Assembly (NCBI GenBank): GCA_963726785.1
Contig: CAVSDJ010000007.1
Coordinates: 1,674,001-1,738,000, forward strand
From: DATEKX01 sp963726785
Lineage (GTDB): Bacteria; Acidobacteriota; Blastocatellia; UBA7656
Direction: 5' to 3'
DNA: 64,000 nucleotides
The position numbers and the translations under genes were made by a program. The notes beneath the pieces were generated by a model that was not told where the DNA came from, did not search any database, and saw only the letters and a program-made list of their open reading frames with translations. Below, piece after piece: positions 28,830 to 37,984 of this stretch (its first letter is position 1; each line of letters opens with the position of its first letter).

Positions 28830-30773
28830 ATGACGCGTAATCCTTATTTGAATCGAGTGGCGATCAAAGACCCGGCGCAGTTCTTCGGGCGCACGCGCGA
28901 GGTCTCTAAAATATTTTCGCGCCTTGCCGCTTCGCGCCCGCAGTCAATATCGGTTGTAGGCGAGCGGCGCATCGGCAAATCCTCACTGCTTTGCTACATC
29001 AATCACCCGAATGTCCGCGCCCGCTTTTTAGATAATACTGAAACTTACACATTCGCCTTCATAGACCTTCAGCAGAAGCGAAGGCTCACGCTTACGGAGT
29101 TCTTCAAAGAACTTTTCACGCTGGTTGCGAAAGAGACGAAAGACGAATCTATTTCAAAACTCGAACCGGCGTTCGACTCAGTTCGCGCGCTGCTTGAAGA
29201 CTTTCGCCGCGACGGGCGAAAGCTGATCGTTTTGTTCGACGAGTTCGACGCCATAACAACCAATCGCGCATTCGATCTGGAGTTCTACTCGTTTCTTCGC
29301 TCCATCGCCAACAACTATGACGTGGCTTATGTGACAAGCTCTGCGCGCGATCTTCAGGAGCTTTGCCACACACAACTCATAGCCGATTCGCCTTTTTTCA
29401 ACATCTTCACCAACGTCTTCCTGCGCGCCTTCACGCGCAAAGAAGCCTTCGATTTAATCGCGCGGCCATCGGCTGAAGCGAGCCTGCCGCTTGAAGGCTA
29501 CGCGCGGCGCATCACAGAGATTGCGGGTTACTTTCCGTACTTTTTGCAGATAGCCTGCTCGGCTTACTTCGATTATCTTTCCGAGAACGAAGGCAAGCTC
29601 AACCGCGAAGAGGTCGAAGCAACGTTTCTTGACGAAGCAAAGGGGCAATTCCGATTCATCTGGGATCACATGAGCGATAGTTTCCGCCGCTCGGTCCGCG
29701 AGTTCGTCGAAAATGGAAATATCGAAAAAGAGCAGGCGCACGCGTACGAAGACTTGAAGCGCGCGGGTTACTTCATCGAAGAAGACCGTGGGCCGCGAAT
29801 ATTTTCAACGCTCTTCTCAAGCATCATATCGCGCCCGCGCGTCATCACGACCGAGTTGAAAGAGACTGATCGCGCGGTGCTCGCTGTTCACGACGGCAAG
29901 ACGGAAAAGGTCGCTGCGCCTCCGCTCATCGAGCCTCACGGGCATATCGGGAAATTCGACATTCGCCGTTCGCTCGGAGCAGGCGGCATGGGCGAGATAT
30001 TTGAAGGCTACGACACAGATCTTCAGCGCCCCGTAGCAATCAAAGTGCTCGCGGCGAAACATATCGAAGACGAAACAATGAAGCAGCGATTTTTGAGAGA
30101 GGCGCGCATGGCGTCGCAACTCAATCATCCGAACATCGCGACGATTTACGAGATAGGCGAAGCGGCTGGCAATCCTTACATAGTGATGGAGTACGTCGAA
30201 GGCGAAACGCTTTCTGAGCGACTTGCTAACGGGCCGCTCGATTTGAAAGAGATCATCGAGGTCGGCGAGCAGTCGGCGGACGCGCTTGCCGAAGCGCACG
30301 AGCGAGGAGTCGTTCACCGCGACATCAAGTCTTCAAACATAATGATCACAGGGCGCGGCAAAGTTAAGGTGCTGGACTTTGGACTCGCAAAACCGCTGCC
30401 TGTGATCAATCGCGCGATAAGCAAAACGCGGCTGACGGAATCGGGCGTGCTGTTGGGAACAGTGAATTATATGTCGCCCGAGCAAGCTTCCGGGCGTGGC
30501 GAAGTGACTCACCTGTCGGACATATTCTCGCTCGGCGTTGTGCTTTATGAAGTGACTACAGGACGGCTTCCGTTTGACGGCGAGACCTATTTTCAAACCA
30601 TCGAAGCGATAAACAGGCGCGCGCCTTCATCAATCAAAAAACATCGCAAAGATGCGCCCGATGCGCTCGTCACAATAATCGAACGCATGCTCAAAAAATC
30701 TCCAGCCGAGCGTTATCAATCGGCGACAGATGTGGCGGAAGACTTAAGAACGGCTGAAGGGGTGAAGGGGTGA
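28830..30773 (+). CDS. STAND-type ATPase fused to a C-terminal Ser/Thr protein kinase
   Basis: 647 residues. N-terminal ATPase (about 1-340) beginning with the NPYLNR...FFGRTRE motif and Walker A VGERRIGKSSL; Walker B LIVLFDEFD (about 133-141). C-terminal Hanks-type kinase (about 375-640): GAGGMG (about 381), Lys in AIKVLA (about 403), HRDIKSSN (about 495), DFGLA (about 515), YMSPEQA. Usual fusions place the kinase first; here it is last. The ATPase resembles the one at the end of the large sensor upstream, suggesting a shared pathway. The last residues (EGVKG) and the stop codon are contributed by the GGGGTGA repeat arm. Confidence 0.88.
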   Translation: MTRNPYLNRVAIKDPAQFFGRTREVSKIFSRLAASRPQSISVVGERRIGKSSLLCYINHPNVRARFLDNTETYTFAFIDLQQKRRLTLTEFFKELFTLVAKETKDESISKLEPAFDSVRALLEDFRRDGRKLIVLFDEFDAITTNRAFDLEFYSFLRSIANNYDVAYVTSSARDLQELCHTQLIADSPFFNIFTNVFLRAFTRKEAFDLIARPSAEASLPLEGYARRITEIAGYFPYFLQIACSAYFDYLSENEGKLNREEVEATFLDEAKGQFRFIWDHMSDSFRRSVREFVENGNIEKEQAHAYEDLKRAGYFIEEDRGPRIFSTLFSSIISRPRVITTELKETDRAVLAVHDGKTEKVAAPPLIEPHGHIGKFDIRRSLGAGGMGEIFEGYDTDLQRPVAIKVLAAKHIEDETMKQRFLREARMASQLNHPNIATIYEIGEAAGNPYIVMEYVEGETLSERLANGPLDLKEIIEVGEQSADALAEAHERGVVHRDIKSSNIMITGRGKVKVLDFGLAKPLPVINRAISKTRLTESGVLLGTVNYMSPEQASGRGEVTHLSDIFSLGVVLYEVTTGRLPFDGETYFQTIEAINRRAPSSIKKHRKDAPDALVTIIERMLKKSPAERYQSATDVAEDLRTAEGVKG

Positions 30774-30802
30774 AGGGGTGAGGGGGGTGAGGGGGTGAAA
30801 AA
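30756..30802. repeat. left GGGGTGA inverted-repeat arm
   Basis: Repeated GGGGTGAA/GGGGTGAG units running from the last codons of the kinase gene to GTGAAAAA. The reverse complement of 31234-31275 reads the same pattern, so the four-helix-bundle gene is framed by inverted arms of about 42-47 bp. Confidence 0.75.
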
Positions 30803-30822
30803 TACAGTCGCTCTTCGTAGGC

Positions 30823-31215
30823 TCATCTGCGCGCAGATGGAAGCACCCAAGTCTCCGAATGGTTAATCATGCCAACCAAAGTACCGATCACTTTATCGTA
30901 CAATTGGTTCATATCTTCCCCTTGTTCTAACGAAAGATAACCACACGCAACGGCGAATTCTAACCATGTCTGCGTTTCTGCTGCTTCTGCCTCCGAATCA
31001 CTCAACTTGCTAATAAAAGCTGCTTCATACCGGCGTTTGCGCCAAGCTTCAGCAATATTGGCGCAAACTGAGCGAGATGATCGTCGTATCTGGTCAGTAA
31101 GTGAGTAAGTCTCTTCTTTGGGGAATCTTTTACTAAGATCAAAAATTTTCATCGCCAAGTCAAAGGATGACTTGTAAACATTCAAGTCCTGATGTCGAAT
31201 GATCTTTCCATTCAT
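30823..31215 (-). CDS. four-helix bundle protein (23S rRNA intervening-sequence / S23 family)
   Basis: 130 residues with the family hallmarks: LNVYKSSFDLAMKIFDLSKRFPKEETYSLTDQIRRSSRSVCANIAEAW and, near the C-terminus, SDSEAEAAETQTWLEFA. These four-helix bundles were first seen inside 23S rRNA intervening sequences of Leptospira and Coxiella and are related to the Avd subunit of diversity-generating retroelements; function is unknown in most genomes. Here the gene lies outside rRNA, flanked by inverted GGGGTGA arms. No reverse transcriptase or template repeat is present nearby. Confidence 0.88.
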   Translation of the reverse strand: MNGKIIRHQDLNVYKSSFDLAMKIFDLSKRFPKEETYSLTDQIRRSSRSVCANIAEAWRKRRYEAAFISKLSDSEAEAAETQTWLEFAVACGYLSLEQGEDMNQLYDKVIGTLVGMINHSETWVLPSARR

Positions 31216-31233
31216 GGCAAACCCTCATAAATG

Positions 31234-31275
31234 TTTTTTCACCCCCTCACCCCTTCACCCATTCACCCCTTCATC
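31234..31275. repeat. right GGGGTGA inverted-repeat arm
   Basis: TTTTTTCACCCCCTCACCCC and following CACCC words; reverse complement matches the arm at 30756-30802. It provides the final codons (EGVNG) and the stop codon of the membrane protein gene that ends at 31255. Confidence 0.75.
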
Positions 31276-31932
31276 TTCTTTGTGTTGCTCAGGGCTGATG
31301 GATATGTCTTCGTTGTGAGGCTCGCGCGTGAACATCAAAAATCCCACGCCGATTAACGCCAGCACGATCACCAGCACGATCACCAGAAAATACCATGGCA
31401 GGTTTGTTTCATTTGGATTGTTGGGGTCGCCCCCGCTTATGGCCAGTAACACGAACGGCCCGATGATGGCCCCAAGCAATCCTACCAGCAGCGCTACTCG
31501 GTCGAGCACTCCTTCTTGAGGCACTGTAACGTGCCAGCCCCAGTATGCGCCTATTGCCGCTCCGATCAAGGAGAGGCTTGCAAACACCGACCCGCGTTTT
31601 ATTTCGCTCAGGAAGTAACCGCTCACGAACTGGCTTCTGCTGACATTCGGCAGCGCGACATAAACCAGCGAGATCAGCGCCATGGTCGCGACTGTGACGA
31701 ACAGCGAATCCAACACGCGCACCTCTTCGCTCATCCAGCCGATGACAAAGCCGCCAATCAAAAATGCGCCGAGCGAAAATCCGAAAGCCACCATCAGCAT
31801 CGGGTCATGCAAGACGTCTGCGCTGGTGTTTGCCGCGCTGTAAGTTATGCCCGTGAATGCGAGTGAGATTATGACCTGAAGCCCGAATGTAAAACCCAGC
31901 CCGACTAAAATCCATTTCGTGCGGTTATTCAT
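31255..31932 (-). CDS. polytopic membrane protein of unknown function
   Basis: 225 residues with five or six predicted helices (for example WILVGLGFTFGLQVIISLAF and the C-terminal FLVIVLVIVLALIGVGFLM) and a hydrophilic tail ending KEDEGVNG. No catalytic motif or family recognised. The C-terminal few residues are repeat-encoded, as for the convergent kinase gene on the other side of the four-helix-bundle unit. Confidence 0.75.
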   Translation of the reverse strand: MNNRTKWILVGLGFTFGLQVIISLAFTGITYSAANTSADVLHDPMLMVAFGFSLGAFLIGGFVIGWMSEEVRVLDSLFVTVATMALISLVYVALPNVSRSQFVSGYFLSEIKRGSVFASLSLIGAAIGAYWGWHVTVPQEGVLDRVALLVGLLGAIIGPFVLLAISGGDPNNPNETNLPWYFLVIVLVIVLALIGVGFLMFTREPHNEDISISPEQHKEDEGVNG

Positions 31933-31986
31933 TTCAAGAGCCTCCCGGCCCGCGCGCTTGAATCTTTAATAGTTTGGATGCGGGCG

Positions 31987-32100
31987 TCAACTGTTCCTCA
32001 GAGCGATTAGAGTTTCTTGAGCATGAACTCGCAGGGCGCACGATGAATCGGGCAAAGTTTTCGCTGCATCTCTGATTTGTTTGATAGGCGCAGTTCTCAT
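31987..32100 (-). CDS. possible 37-residue small protein
   Basis: ATG at 32100 preceded by a strong GGAGGGGAG ribosome site. Sequence begins MRTAPIKQIRDAAKTLPDSS and ends in a hydrophobic-leaning helix. No homologue recognised. It occupies most of an otherwise gene-free gap between the membrane protein and feoB. Its reality rests mainly on the ribosome site. Confidence 0.35.
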   Translation of the reverse strand: MRTAPIKQIRDAAKTLPDSSCALRVHAQETLIALRNS

Positions 32101-32184
32101 TGCTCCCCTCCACCCCTGCGTTGAGGCTATCTTAGACCCACACAAGGTTGGTGTCAAAGACGAGCAGAAAGTTGCGCTCTGAGA

Positions 32185-34188
32185 TTACTCGACTCCAAAC
32201 AGACGCAGAGCTTGTACGGTTGCCGAAGAAAGCAAGTAGCCGAGGCCCGTATAGAAAAGCAGTTGCAAGCCTGCCATGCGCCACGAGCCTGTCTCGCTGC
32301 GCACGACTGCTACTGTTGATAGGCATTGCAATGAAATGAAGAAGAATATTATAAGCCCGATGATGCTCGAAGCCGTGAAGACGCGCCGAGAGCCATCGGC
32401 AAACGTAGCTTCACGCATGTTTTCTAACAGACCTTCTTGTTGCGTCGCTTCATCGTCGGCTACGTGAAAGACAATCGCCATAGTGCTGACGAATACTTCT
32501 CGCGCGGCGAAAGCCGAAATCAGCCCGACGCCCACGCGCCAGTCAACTCCCATCGGGTGCAAGGCCGGTTCCATGGTCTGTCCGATCTGCGCGGCGAATG
32601 AATGATCCAGATCGCTCGGCGTGATTGCCGCTGGTTTTGTTCCGTCTTCGGGCACGGGCTGGCGCGAACCCAATCCGAAATTCGAGAGCAGCCACAAACA
32701 CGACGAGATTATGATAATTGGCGCTCCCGCTTTTTTCAGGTAAGCAGACGAGCGAGTCCAGGTCATTCTCAGCGTCGGCTTCAACAGCGGCCTGCGGTAA
32801 AGCGGCATCTCCATCGCAAGCATAGAGTTTGATTTTTTTCGCAAAATGAACCGGCTTATCAGCCCTGCCATCAGCGCGCCTGTCAGCAAACTCGCAATGT
32901 AGATGGCCGCAAGCGCAAGCCCCGCCTTGCCCGCCGCGCCCGGAAGCAACGCCGCAAGCAGCAGCGCATAAACAGGCAACCTGGCGCTGCAACTCATCAA
33001 CGGAAGAATCCATATTGTCAGCAGTCGCTCGCGGCGCGATGGAATAGTGCGCGCGGCGAGCACTGCCGGAATCGCGCAGGCATAACCCGACAGCATCGGC
33101 ACGAAAGATCGACCATGCAATCCCAGCAAAGAAAGCGGCTTGTCAACAAGCGCCGCGCCGCGCGAAAGATATCCCGAATCTTCGAGCAGCGTCATCAGGA
33201 AAAAGAGAATGACTATCTGCGGGAAGAAGACCGCAACCGACCCCACGCCTCCGAACAGACCTTCCGCGATAAATTTCGACAACATCCCTGCGGGCAGAAC
33301 TTGCAGCGTGAGTTGCCCCAGTTCGCCAAAGCCCCATTCGATGAAATCCATGAAGGGCTGCGCGGCCCAGAATATCGAAGCGAACAGCGCGCCTAAGATC
33401 GCAAAGAAGATCGGAAATCCTAAGTAACGATGCAGCACTATGCGGTCAACGCGAGCGGTGAACGAATCCTGCGCAAGCAGTAGCGCTTTGCTTTTTTTGA
33501 TAGCGCCGCTTTTATCAAGCAGGTCGCGCAATATGCGATAAGCCGCGACCGGCTCGTCAGGCAACTCAGAAAGCGCGTTGCGACTGTCTCTCGGCTGTTC
33601 AGTCACGCGGCGCAATGTCGTCATCAACTCTTCTATGCCCCAGGCTGTTCGCCCGTCTACAGGCACGACCGGGATGCCGAGCGCACGAGAGAGTTTGTTC
33701 ACGTTGATTGACTGGCCAGCCCGCGCGAGCAAATCCATCATGGTGAGCGCTATGACGATGGGCTTTCCTTGAGCGGCGACGTAAGCAGCGAATTTCAGGT
33801 GACGCTCCAACTGCATCGCGTCAACAACAATGATCAGTGCGTCAGGTGTGATTGATGGATGTCGGCCTTCGATGACCTGACAGGAAAGCTCTTCTTCGGG
33901 CGTGGGCGCGACCGTCGAGTGAACGCCGGGCAGATCAACCAGAGCAACTTGCGCCCCAAGCTCTGCCCGGCTCTTGCCGCGCGATAAGGTGACCGTTACG
34001 CCCGGATAATTTGCAGTGTGAAACCCTCCGCCGGTCAGCCCGTTCATCAGCGCAGTTTTGCCCGCGTTGGGAACACCGGCCAGACAGACCATCAAGAGTT
34101 TCGATTCCTGTTTGATTGCTTGAGGGACTGATGTGCTGGCTTCGGGCTCCGCTTCGGCAGAGGCGACTTTTATCGAAGTTGTGTCCAC
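32185..34188 (-). CDS. feoB: ferrous iron transport protein B
   Basis: 667-residue Fe(II) transporter of the inner membrane. N-terminal G domain with G1 GVPNAGKT, G3 VDLPG and G4-like ALTMMD; then two Gate regions with many helices (WILPLMSCSARLPVY and FAAREVFVSTM are typical FeoB motifs). Starts at a GTG that overlaps the feoA stop by one base (TAGTG), so translation is coupled. Slightly shorter than E. coli FeoB, within the normal range. Confidence 0.95.
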   Translation of the reverse strand: MDTTSIKVASAEAEPEASTSVPQAIKQESKLLMVCLAGVPNAGKTALMNGLTGGGFHTANYPGVTVTLSRGKSRAELGAQVALVDLPGVHSTVAPTPEEELSCQVIEGRHPSITPDALIIVVDAMQLERHLKFAAYVAAQGKPIVIALTMMDLLARAGQSINVNKLSRALGIPVVPVDGRTAWGIEELMTTLRRVTEQPRDSRNALSELPDEPVAAYRILRDLLDKSGAIKKSKALLLAQDSFTARVDRIVLHRYLGFPIFFAILGALFASIFWAAQPFMDFIEWGFGELGQLTLQVLPAGMLSKFIAEGLFGGVGSVAVFFPQIVILFFLMTLLEDSGYLSRGAALVDKPLSLLGLHGRSFVPMLSGYACAIPAVLAARTIPSRRERLLTIWILPLMSCSARLPVYALLLAALLPGAAGKAGLALAAIYIASLLTGALMAGLISRFILRKKSNSMLAMEMPLYRRPLLKPTLRMTWTRSSAYLKKAGAPIIIISSCLWLLSNFGLGSRQPVPEDGTKPAAITPSDLDHSFAAQIGQTMEPALHPMGVDWRVGVGLISAFAAREVFVSTMAIVFHVADDEATQQEGLLENMREATFADGSRRVFTASSIIGLIIFFFISLQCLSTVAVVRSETGSWRMAGLQLLFYTGLGYLLSSATVQALRLFGVE

Positions 34189-34406
34189 TAATGAACTCGT
34201 ATCCAGGCCGCTTCACGACGCCTCAAGGCGAGGCGCATCCCCCGCACAGTCACAACCAGCGGGTCTCCGAACGGAACCGATTGCACGACCGCCATCTCTT
34301 CGCCCGGTGTGAGTCCCAAATCCAGCAACCGACGACATTCATCTTCGGGGCCTTCGATGCTTTCGATTCGGTATAACTTGTTTTGCGCCGCGTCCAACAG
34401 GCTCAT
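34188..34406 (-). CDS. feoA: ferrous iron transport protein A
   Basis: 72-residue SH3-like protein with the FeoA pattern (LLDLGLTPGEEMAVVQSVPFGDPLVVTVRGMRLALRRREA split over two beta hairpins). FeoA assists FeoB at the membrane. It is first in the feoAB operon, with a Fur-type site 17 bp upstream of the start. Confidence 0.93.
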   Translation of the reverse strand: MSLLDAAQNKLYRIESIEGPEDECRRLLDLGLTPGEEMAVVQSVPFGDPLVVTVRGMRLALRRREAAWIRVH

Positions 34407-34422
34407 ATGTCTTCCTTATAAA

Positions 34423-34437
34423 TGAAAATGAATTTCA
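34423..34437. promoter_or_regulatory. Fur-like iron box upstream of feoAB
   Basis: TGAAAATGAATTTCA, a 7-1-7 palindrome with 6 of 7 paired positions matching, close to the Fur consensus TGATAATnATTATCA. Its place just upstream of feoA suggests repression when iron is plentiful (inference). Confidence 0.6.
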
Positions 34438-34492
34438 ATTTGGCTCGACATCGGAAGAATAAGACTAACACCGACGGTTGTCAACAACAAAG

Positions 34493-35833
34493 TCAGGCGA
34501 GGCGGCGCGCAGCAAGGAGGGCTTCCTCTAAAGTGGTGATTCGACCGTCGAGTTGCAGGTCGTAGATGCGGCGGAGTGTCTCGCCCATCTGAGGGCCGGG
34601 CGCAATTCCCGCTTCGAGAAGATGGCGGCCTTGAAGCAGGGGTGCGGGCGGGCCGTGCTCGACTCGGAGTGCCCGCGCTTTTTCGATGAACCAGTCTTGC
34701 GCAATTGTAGATGACTTGTCAGCCAGTGCGCAGGCTTTCGACAGGCGATAGAGCAGATCAATTTCAACTCTTTGCGCGAGACGGCGAAAATCACCATCCG
34801 TCGTCTGGTCGAGGTGTCGATAAAACTCGCGCGGCCTGAGATGCTCTCGCAAAAGAGCCGTCACCTGCCCGCGCACGTCGTACCCTGCTATGGTGTAAAG
34901 CCCCAGCCTATCCATCACCGAGCGCGTTTGCTCGACGGTCGCTTCGATAATAACTTTGTCTTCATCGCCCGCAATTTCTGCGACTGGCTTTCCAAGTTCA
35001 TGACACAAAGCCGCAAGCATTACCGTCACGCGCTTCTCTTTCGAGAGGTCGCCAGTCAGTTTCACCGCTTCATCCAGGGAACGCTTTGTGTGAGCGAACA
35101 AATGATCATTTCGACTATCGGCAAGAGCGCGAATTTCAGGAAATAATTTATCGAGTACGCCAAGTTCAAGCGCGCACGCGAGGCCGATGGATGGCCGATT
35201 TGCAAATGTAAGCAGTTTTTCCACCTCGCCCCAGATGCGCTCGCGGGGCAAATCCGTCAGATCAATCGTCCGACACAACTCGACAGTTTGAGGATCAACA
35301 GTCATTTCAAATCGCGCAGCGAATTGAACGGCGCGCAAGACTCTGAGGCTGTCATCAATGAACGTGTCTGCCGCGACTGCTCTGAGCACTTGTTGACTGA
35401 GGTCGCGAGCGCCGCCGAAGGGGTCAACCGTTTCATCTGTCAACGGGTCGTAGAGAATGGCATTGATTGTGAAGTCGCGCCGCCGCGCCGCTTCTTCAAA
35501 TGTCATTTGAGGATCGCCTTCGATTACGAATCCGCGATGGCCGCGACCCGATTTAGATTCGCGGCGGGGAATGGACACGTCTATCTCGAACCGGCCCTCA
35601 TCCTGAGATTTGAACGCGAGTTTATAAACTGAGAACTGCTCGCCGACAGTGTTGACCGAAGCTATCGTTTCGAGGACGGCGCGCAACCGTGATGGCTCAA
35701 GGCCGTAGACTTCTATGTCGAAATCTTTCGACTGGCTGCCGAGTAGATAATCTCGCACCCATCCGCCGACGAGCATCGCCCGCCCGCCCGCGTCTTGCAC
35801 AGCCTGGCACACTTTCAACACTTCTCGACGCAT
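34493..35833 (-). CDS. cca: CCA tRNA nucleotidyltransferase / poly(A) polymerase family, with HD domain
   Basis: 446 residues. Nucleotidyltransferase head with MLVGGWVRDYLLG and the two metal Asp residues in DFDIEVYG, then RRDFTINAILYD and the DDSLRVLRAVQFAARF neck helix; C-terminal HD-type domain with CHELGKP. Adds or repairs the 3' CCA of tRNAs. An HD domain with one-subunit architecture suggests a full CCA-adding enzyme, but sequence alone does not exclude poly(A) or A-adding activity. Confidence 0.88.
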   Translation of the reverse strand: MRREVLKVCQAVQDAGGRAMLVGGWVRDYLLGSQSKDFDIEVYGLEPSRLRAVLETIASVNTVGEQFSVYKLAFKSQDEGRFEIDVSIPRRESKSGRGHRGFVIEGDPQMTFEEAARRRDFTINAILYDPLTDETVDPFGGARDLSQQVLRAVAADTFIDDSLRVLRAVQFAARFEMTVDPQTVELCRTIDLTDLPRERIWGEVEKLLTFANRPSIGLACALELGVLDKLFPEIRALADSRNDHLFAHTKRSLDEAVKLTGDLSKEKRVTVMLAALCHELGKPVAEIAGDEDKVIIEATVEQTRSVMDRLGLYTIAGYDVRGQVTALLREHLRPREFYRHLDQTTDGDFRRLAQRVEIDLLYRLSKACALADKSSTIAQDWFIEKARALRVEHGPPAPLLQGRHLLEAGIAPGPQMGETLRRIYDLQLDGRITTLEEALLAARRLA

Positions 35834-35866
35834 CGAGAAAATATCCTAATCGCTTGATGGGTAAAA

Positions 35867-35934
35867 CAATACCGCGAGCGGTAGCGAGCGGGTCTCGGAT
35901 CAAGCCAACCCGCTCGCTACCGCTCGCGGTACTG
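35867..35934. repeat. GCGAGCGGTAGCGAGCGGGT repeat, copy 2
   Basis: Left arm ACCGCGAGCGGTAGCGAGCG, right arm its reverse complement ending in GGTACTG. Same element as at 20181-20245, with a fuller right arm. It lies between the cytochrome gene stop and the CCA enzyme start. Confidence 0.85.
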
Positions 35935-35966
35935 TAAGTCACGCCTGCTCTATACTCATTAAAGAA

Positions 35967-36413
35967 CTAGCTTGCGAATTTCCGAACGTAAGCGACCAAC
36001 GCTTTGATCTGATCTTCGGTCAGCTTGTCTTTGTAAGCGGGCATAGGCTTGTGGCCGTTCTTGATCGTTTCGATCATTTCGGCATCGGTCGCCTTCTTCT
36101 GCCAGGCCGGGTTGGTGAAATCAGGCAAATCCTTCATGCTTGCCTTCATCGCCTCAACGCCTTTGCCGTCAGCCCGGTGGCAACTGACGCACTTGGGCGC
36201 GGTATCGTTGTTGAATAGCGCGACGGCATCCAGGGTCGTAGCAGCGCCTGACGTGTTTGAATTCGTTGAAGCTGCATTAGCGTTGGCAGGCGTTACCGCG
36301 ACAGGCGGTGCGCTGTTTCGATTAATGTTGGTGTTGGTCGTTTCCGTAACGGTGCAAGCGGCGCTGAGAAGAACTGCCAGTGAAACTACTAATCCTGATT
36401 TTAGGGACTTCAT
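35967..36413 (-). CDS. c-type cytochrome lipoprotein
   Basis: 148 residues with a lipoprotein signal (LLSAAC), an Asn/Ala/Thr-rich linker and a mono-haem cytochrome c domain: haem site CVSCHRADGKG and axial Met in HKPMPAY. It ends in LVAYVRKFAS, a typical class I cytochrome C-terminus. Likely a soluble-domain electron carrier tethered to a membrane. Its partner is not indicated by neighbours. Confidence 0.9.
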   Translation of the reverse strand: MKSLKSGLVVSLAVLLSAACTVTETTNTNINRNSAPPVAVTPANANAASTNSNTSGAATTLDAVALFNNDTAPKCVSCHRADGKGVEAMKASMKDLPDFTNPAWQKKATDAEMIETIKNGHKPMPAYKDKLTEDQIKALVAYVRKFAS

Positions 36414-36464
36414 TCAAAAATCTCCTTTCGATTTGCAATGATTGATAACTGCTAGGATCTGATT

Positions 36465-37865
36465 TCACAAGCTTACACTGATGCCGAGCCTCTGGCCGGT
36501 GATCTTTTCGATTTCGGCTATCTGAACGCGTTCCTGTTGCATCGTGTCGCGGTCACGAATAGTGACCTGATTGTCTTCGAGCGACTGATGGTCAACCGTG
36601 ATGCAGAGCGGCGTTCCGACTTCATCCTGGCGGCGATAGAGCTTTCCGATTCCTGCCGTGTCGTCATAGACCGCGCGTATCGCGCCCGTGCGCTGCAAAC
36701 GATTTTTGATCTCTTTGGCGAGGTTGACTATCCCTTCTTTGTTTTTAGCGAGCGGCAGCACGGCCACTTTGATGGGCGCAAGCTCGGGGTGCAGCTTCAG
36801 CACGACGCGCTTCCCATCGCCTACTTCTTCTTCGGCGTAAGCGTCCATCAGGAAGGCCAGCACTTTGCGATCAACCCCGGCTGATGGCTCGATCACGTAA
36901 GGAAAGACATGCTTGTTCGTCTCGTGGTCGAAGTAAGTAAGGTCAGCGGTCGAATCCGGGTTGAGGCGTTTGCCTTCTTCGTTCACAGGCTTTTTCGAGT
37001 GCGCCTTCAAATCGAAGTCCGTTCGGTTTGCGATGCCTTCAAGCTCGTCCCACTGTTTCTCTTCATCTTCGCGATCGGGGAAGAAGCGATATTGAAGGTC
37101 TACGCAGCCCTTCGCGTAGTGAGCCAGTTCTTCGGGCGTCTGCCGGTACTTCCGCAGGTTTTCCGCTCGCAGGCCGAGCTTGATGTGCCAGTTGTATCGG
37201 TCTTCAATCCACCGCTCGTGCCACTCTTCGTCGTTCATATCGCCGGGCTTGAGTATGTCGGGCGGCTTGACGAAGAACTCAATCTCCATCTGCTCGAACT
37301 CGCGCGTGCGAAAGATGAAATTGCCCGGCGTTATCTCGTTGCGAAAAGCTTTGCCGATCTGCGCGACGCCGAACGGCAGTTTGCGATTGGTCGAGTCGAG
37401 CACGTTTTTGAAGTTGACGAATATGCCTTGCGCCGTTTCCGGTCTCAGATAAGTCAGCCCCGATTCGTCTTCGACCGGGCCTACGGTTGTGCGAAACATG
37501 AGATTGAACTGACGAGGCTCGGTCAAATCGGTCGAGCCGCAGACAAGGCATTTGCCGTCTTCGAGCTTGTCTGCGCGCAGACGTGCTTTGCACTTGCGGC
37601 AATCAACGAGCGGATCAGAAAAAGTCTCTTCGTGCCCCGAATATTTCCAGACCAGACGGTTCATCAATATCCCTGCGTCAAGCCCGACCATATCGTCGCG
37701 TTCGTAGACTACAGACCGCCACCACGCTCGCTTTATGTTGTTCTTCAATTCGACGCCAAGCGGCCCATAATCCCAGACCGACCCAAGCCCGCCATAAATT
37801 TCGCTCGATTGAAAAGCGAATCCTCGTCGCTTGGCTAAACTTGTAATTGTTTCTATATCTGCCAT
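36465..37865 (-). CDS. glyS: glycyl-tRNA synthetase, homodimeric type
   Basis: Class II aminoacyl-tRNA synthetase charging tRNA-Gly. Features: N-terminal RGFAFQSSEIYGGLGSVWDYGPLG, a zinc-binding segment (CRKCKAR and CLVCGS), motif 2 FRNEITPGNFIFRTREFEQMEIEFF, motif 3 in PSAGVDRKVLAFL, and a C-terminal anticodon-binding domain. Starting at MADIETITSL (37865) gives 466 residues; the frame extends further upstream but through repeat-adjacent non-coding DNA. Confidence 0.95.
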   Translation of the reverse strand: MADIETITSLAKRRGFAFQSSEIYGGLGSVWDYGPLGVELKNNIKRAWWRSVVYERDDMVGLDAGILMNRLVWKYSGHEETFSDPLVDCRKCKARLRADKLEDGKCLVCGSTDLTEPRQFNLMFRTTVGPVEDESGLTYLRPETAQGIFVNFKNVLDSTNRKLPFGVAQIGKAFRNEITPGNFIFRTREFEQMEIEFFVKPPDILKPGDMNDEEWHERWIEDRYNWHIKLGLRAENLRKYRQTPEELAHYAKGCVDLQYRFFPDREDEEKQWDELEGIANRTDFDLKAHSKKPVNEEGKRLNPDSTADLTYFDHETNKHVFPYVIEPSAGVDRKVLAFLMDAYAEEEVGDGKRVVLKLHPELAPIKVAVLPLAKNKEGIVNLAKEIKNRLQRTGAIRAVYDDTAGIGKLYRRQDEVGTPLCITVDHQSLEDNQVTIRDRDTMQQERVQIAEIEKITGQRLGISVSL

Positions 37866-37984
37866 TACCCGTGCGTTCCTTTGCCTGATTAAAATACTGC
37901 TTCGTGCTGAATCAAAAACTATACAACAAATGAAGCGGACATTAAAAGTTTGGCGGATGAAGCAAGTTAAGAGCATGTTTTAGC

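Noticed and set aside
30756..30802. G-rich run as a G-quadruplex regulator
   Set aside because: Better explained as one of two matched inverted arms around the four-helix-bundle gene.
36909..37838. 309-residue plus-strand ORF
   Set aside because: Exact antisense of glycyl-tRNA synthetase, which has all family motifs.
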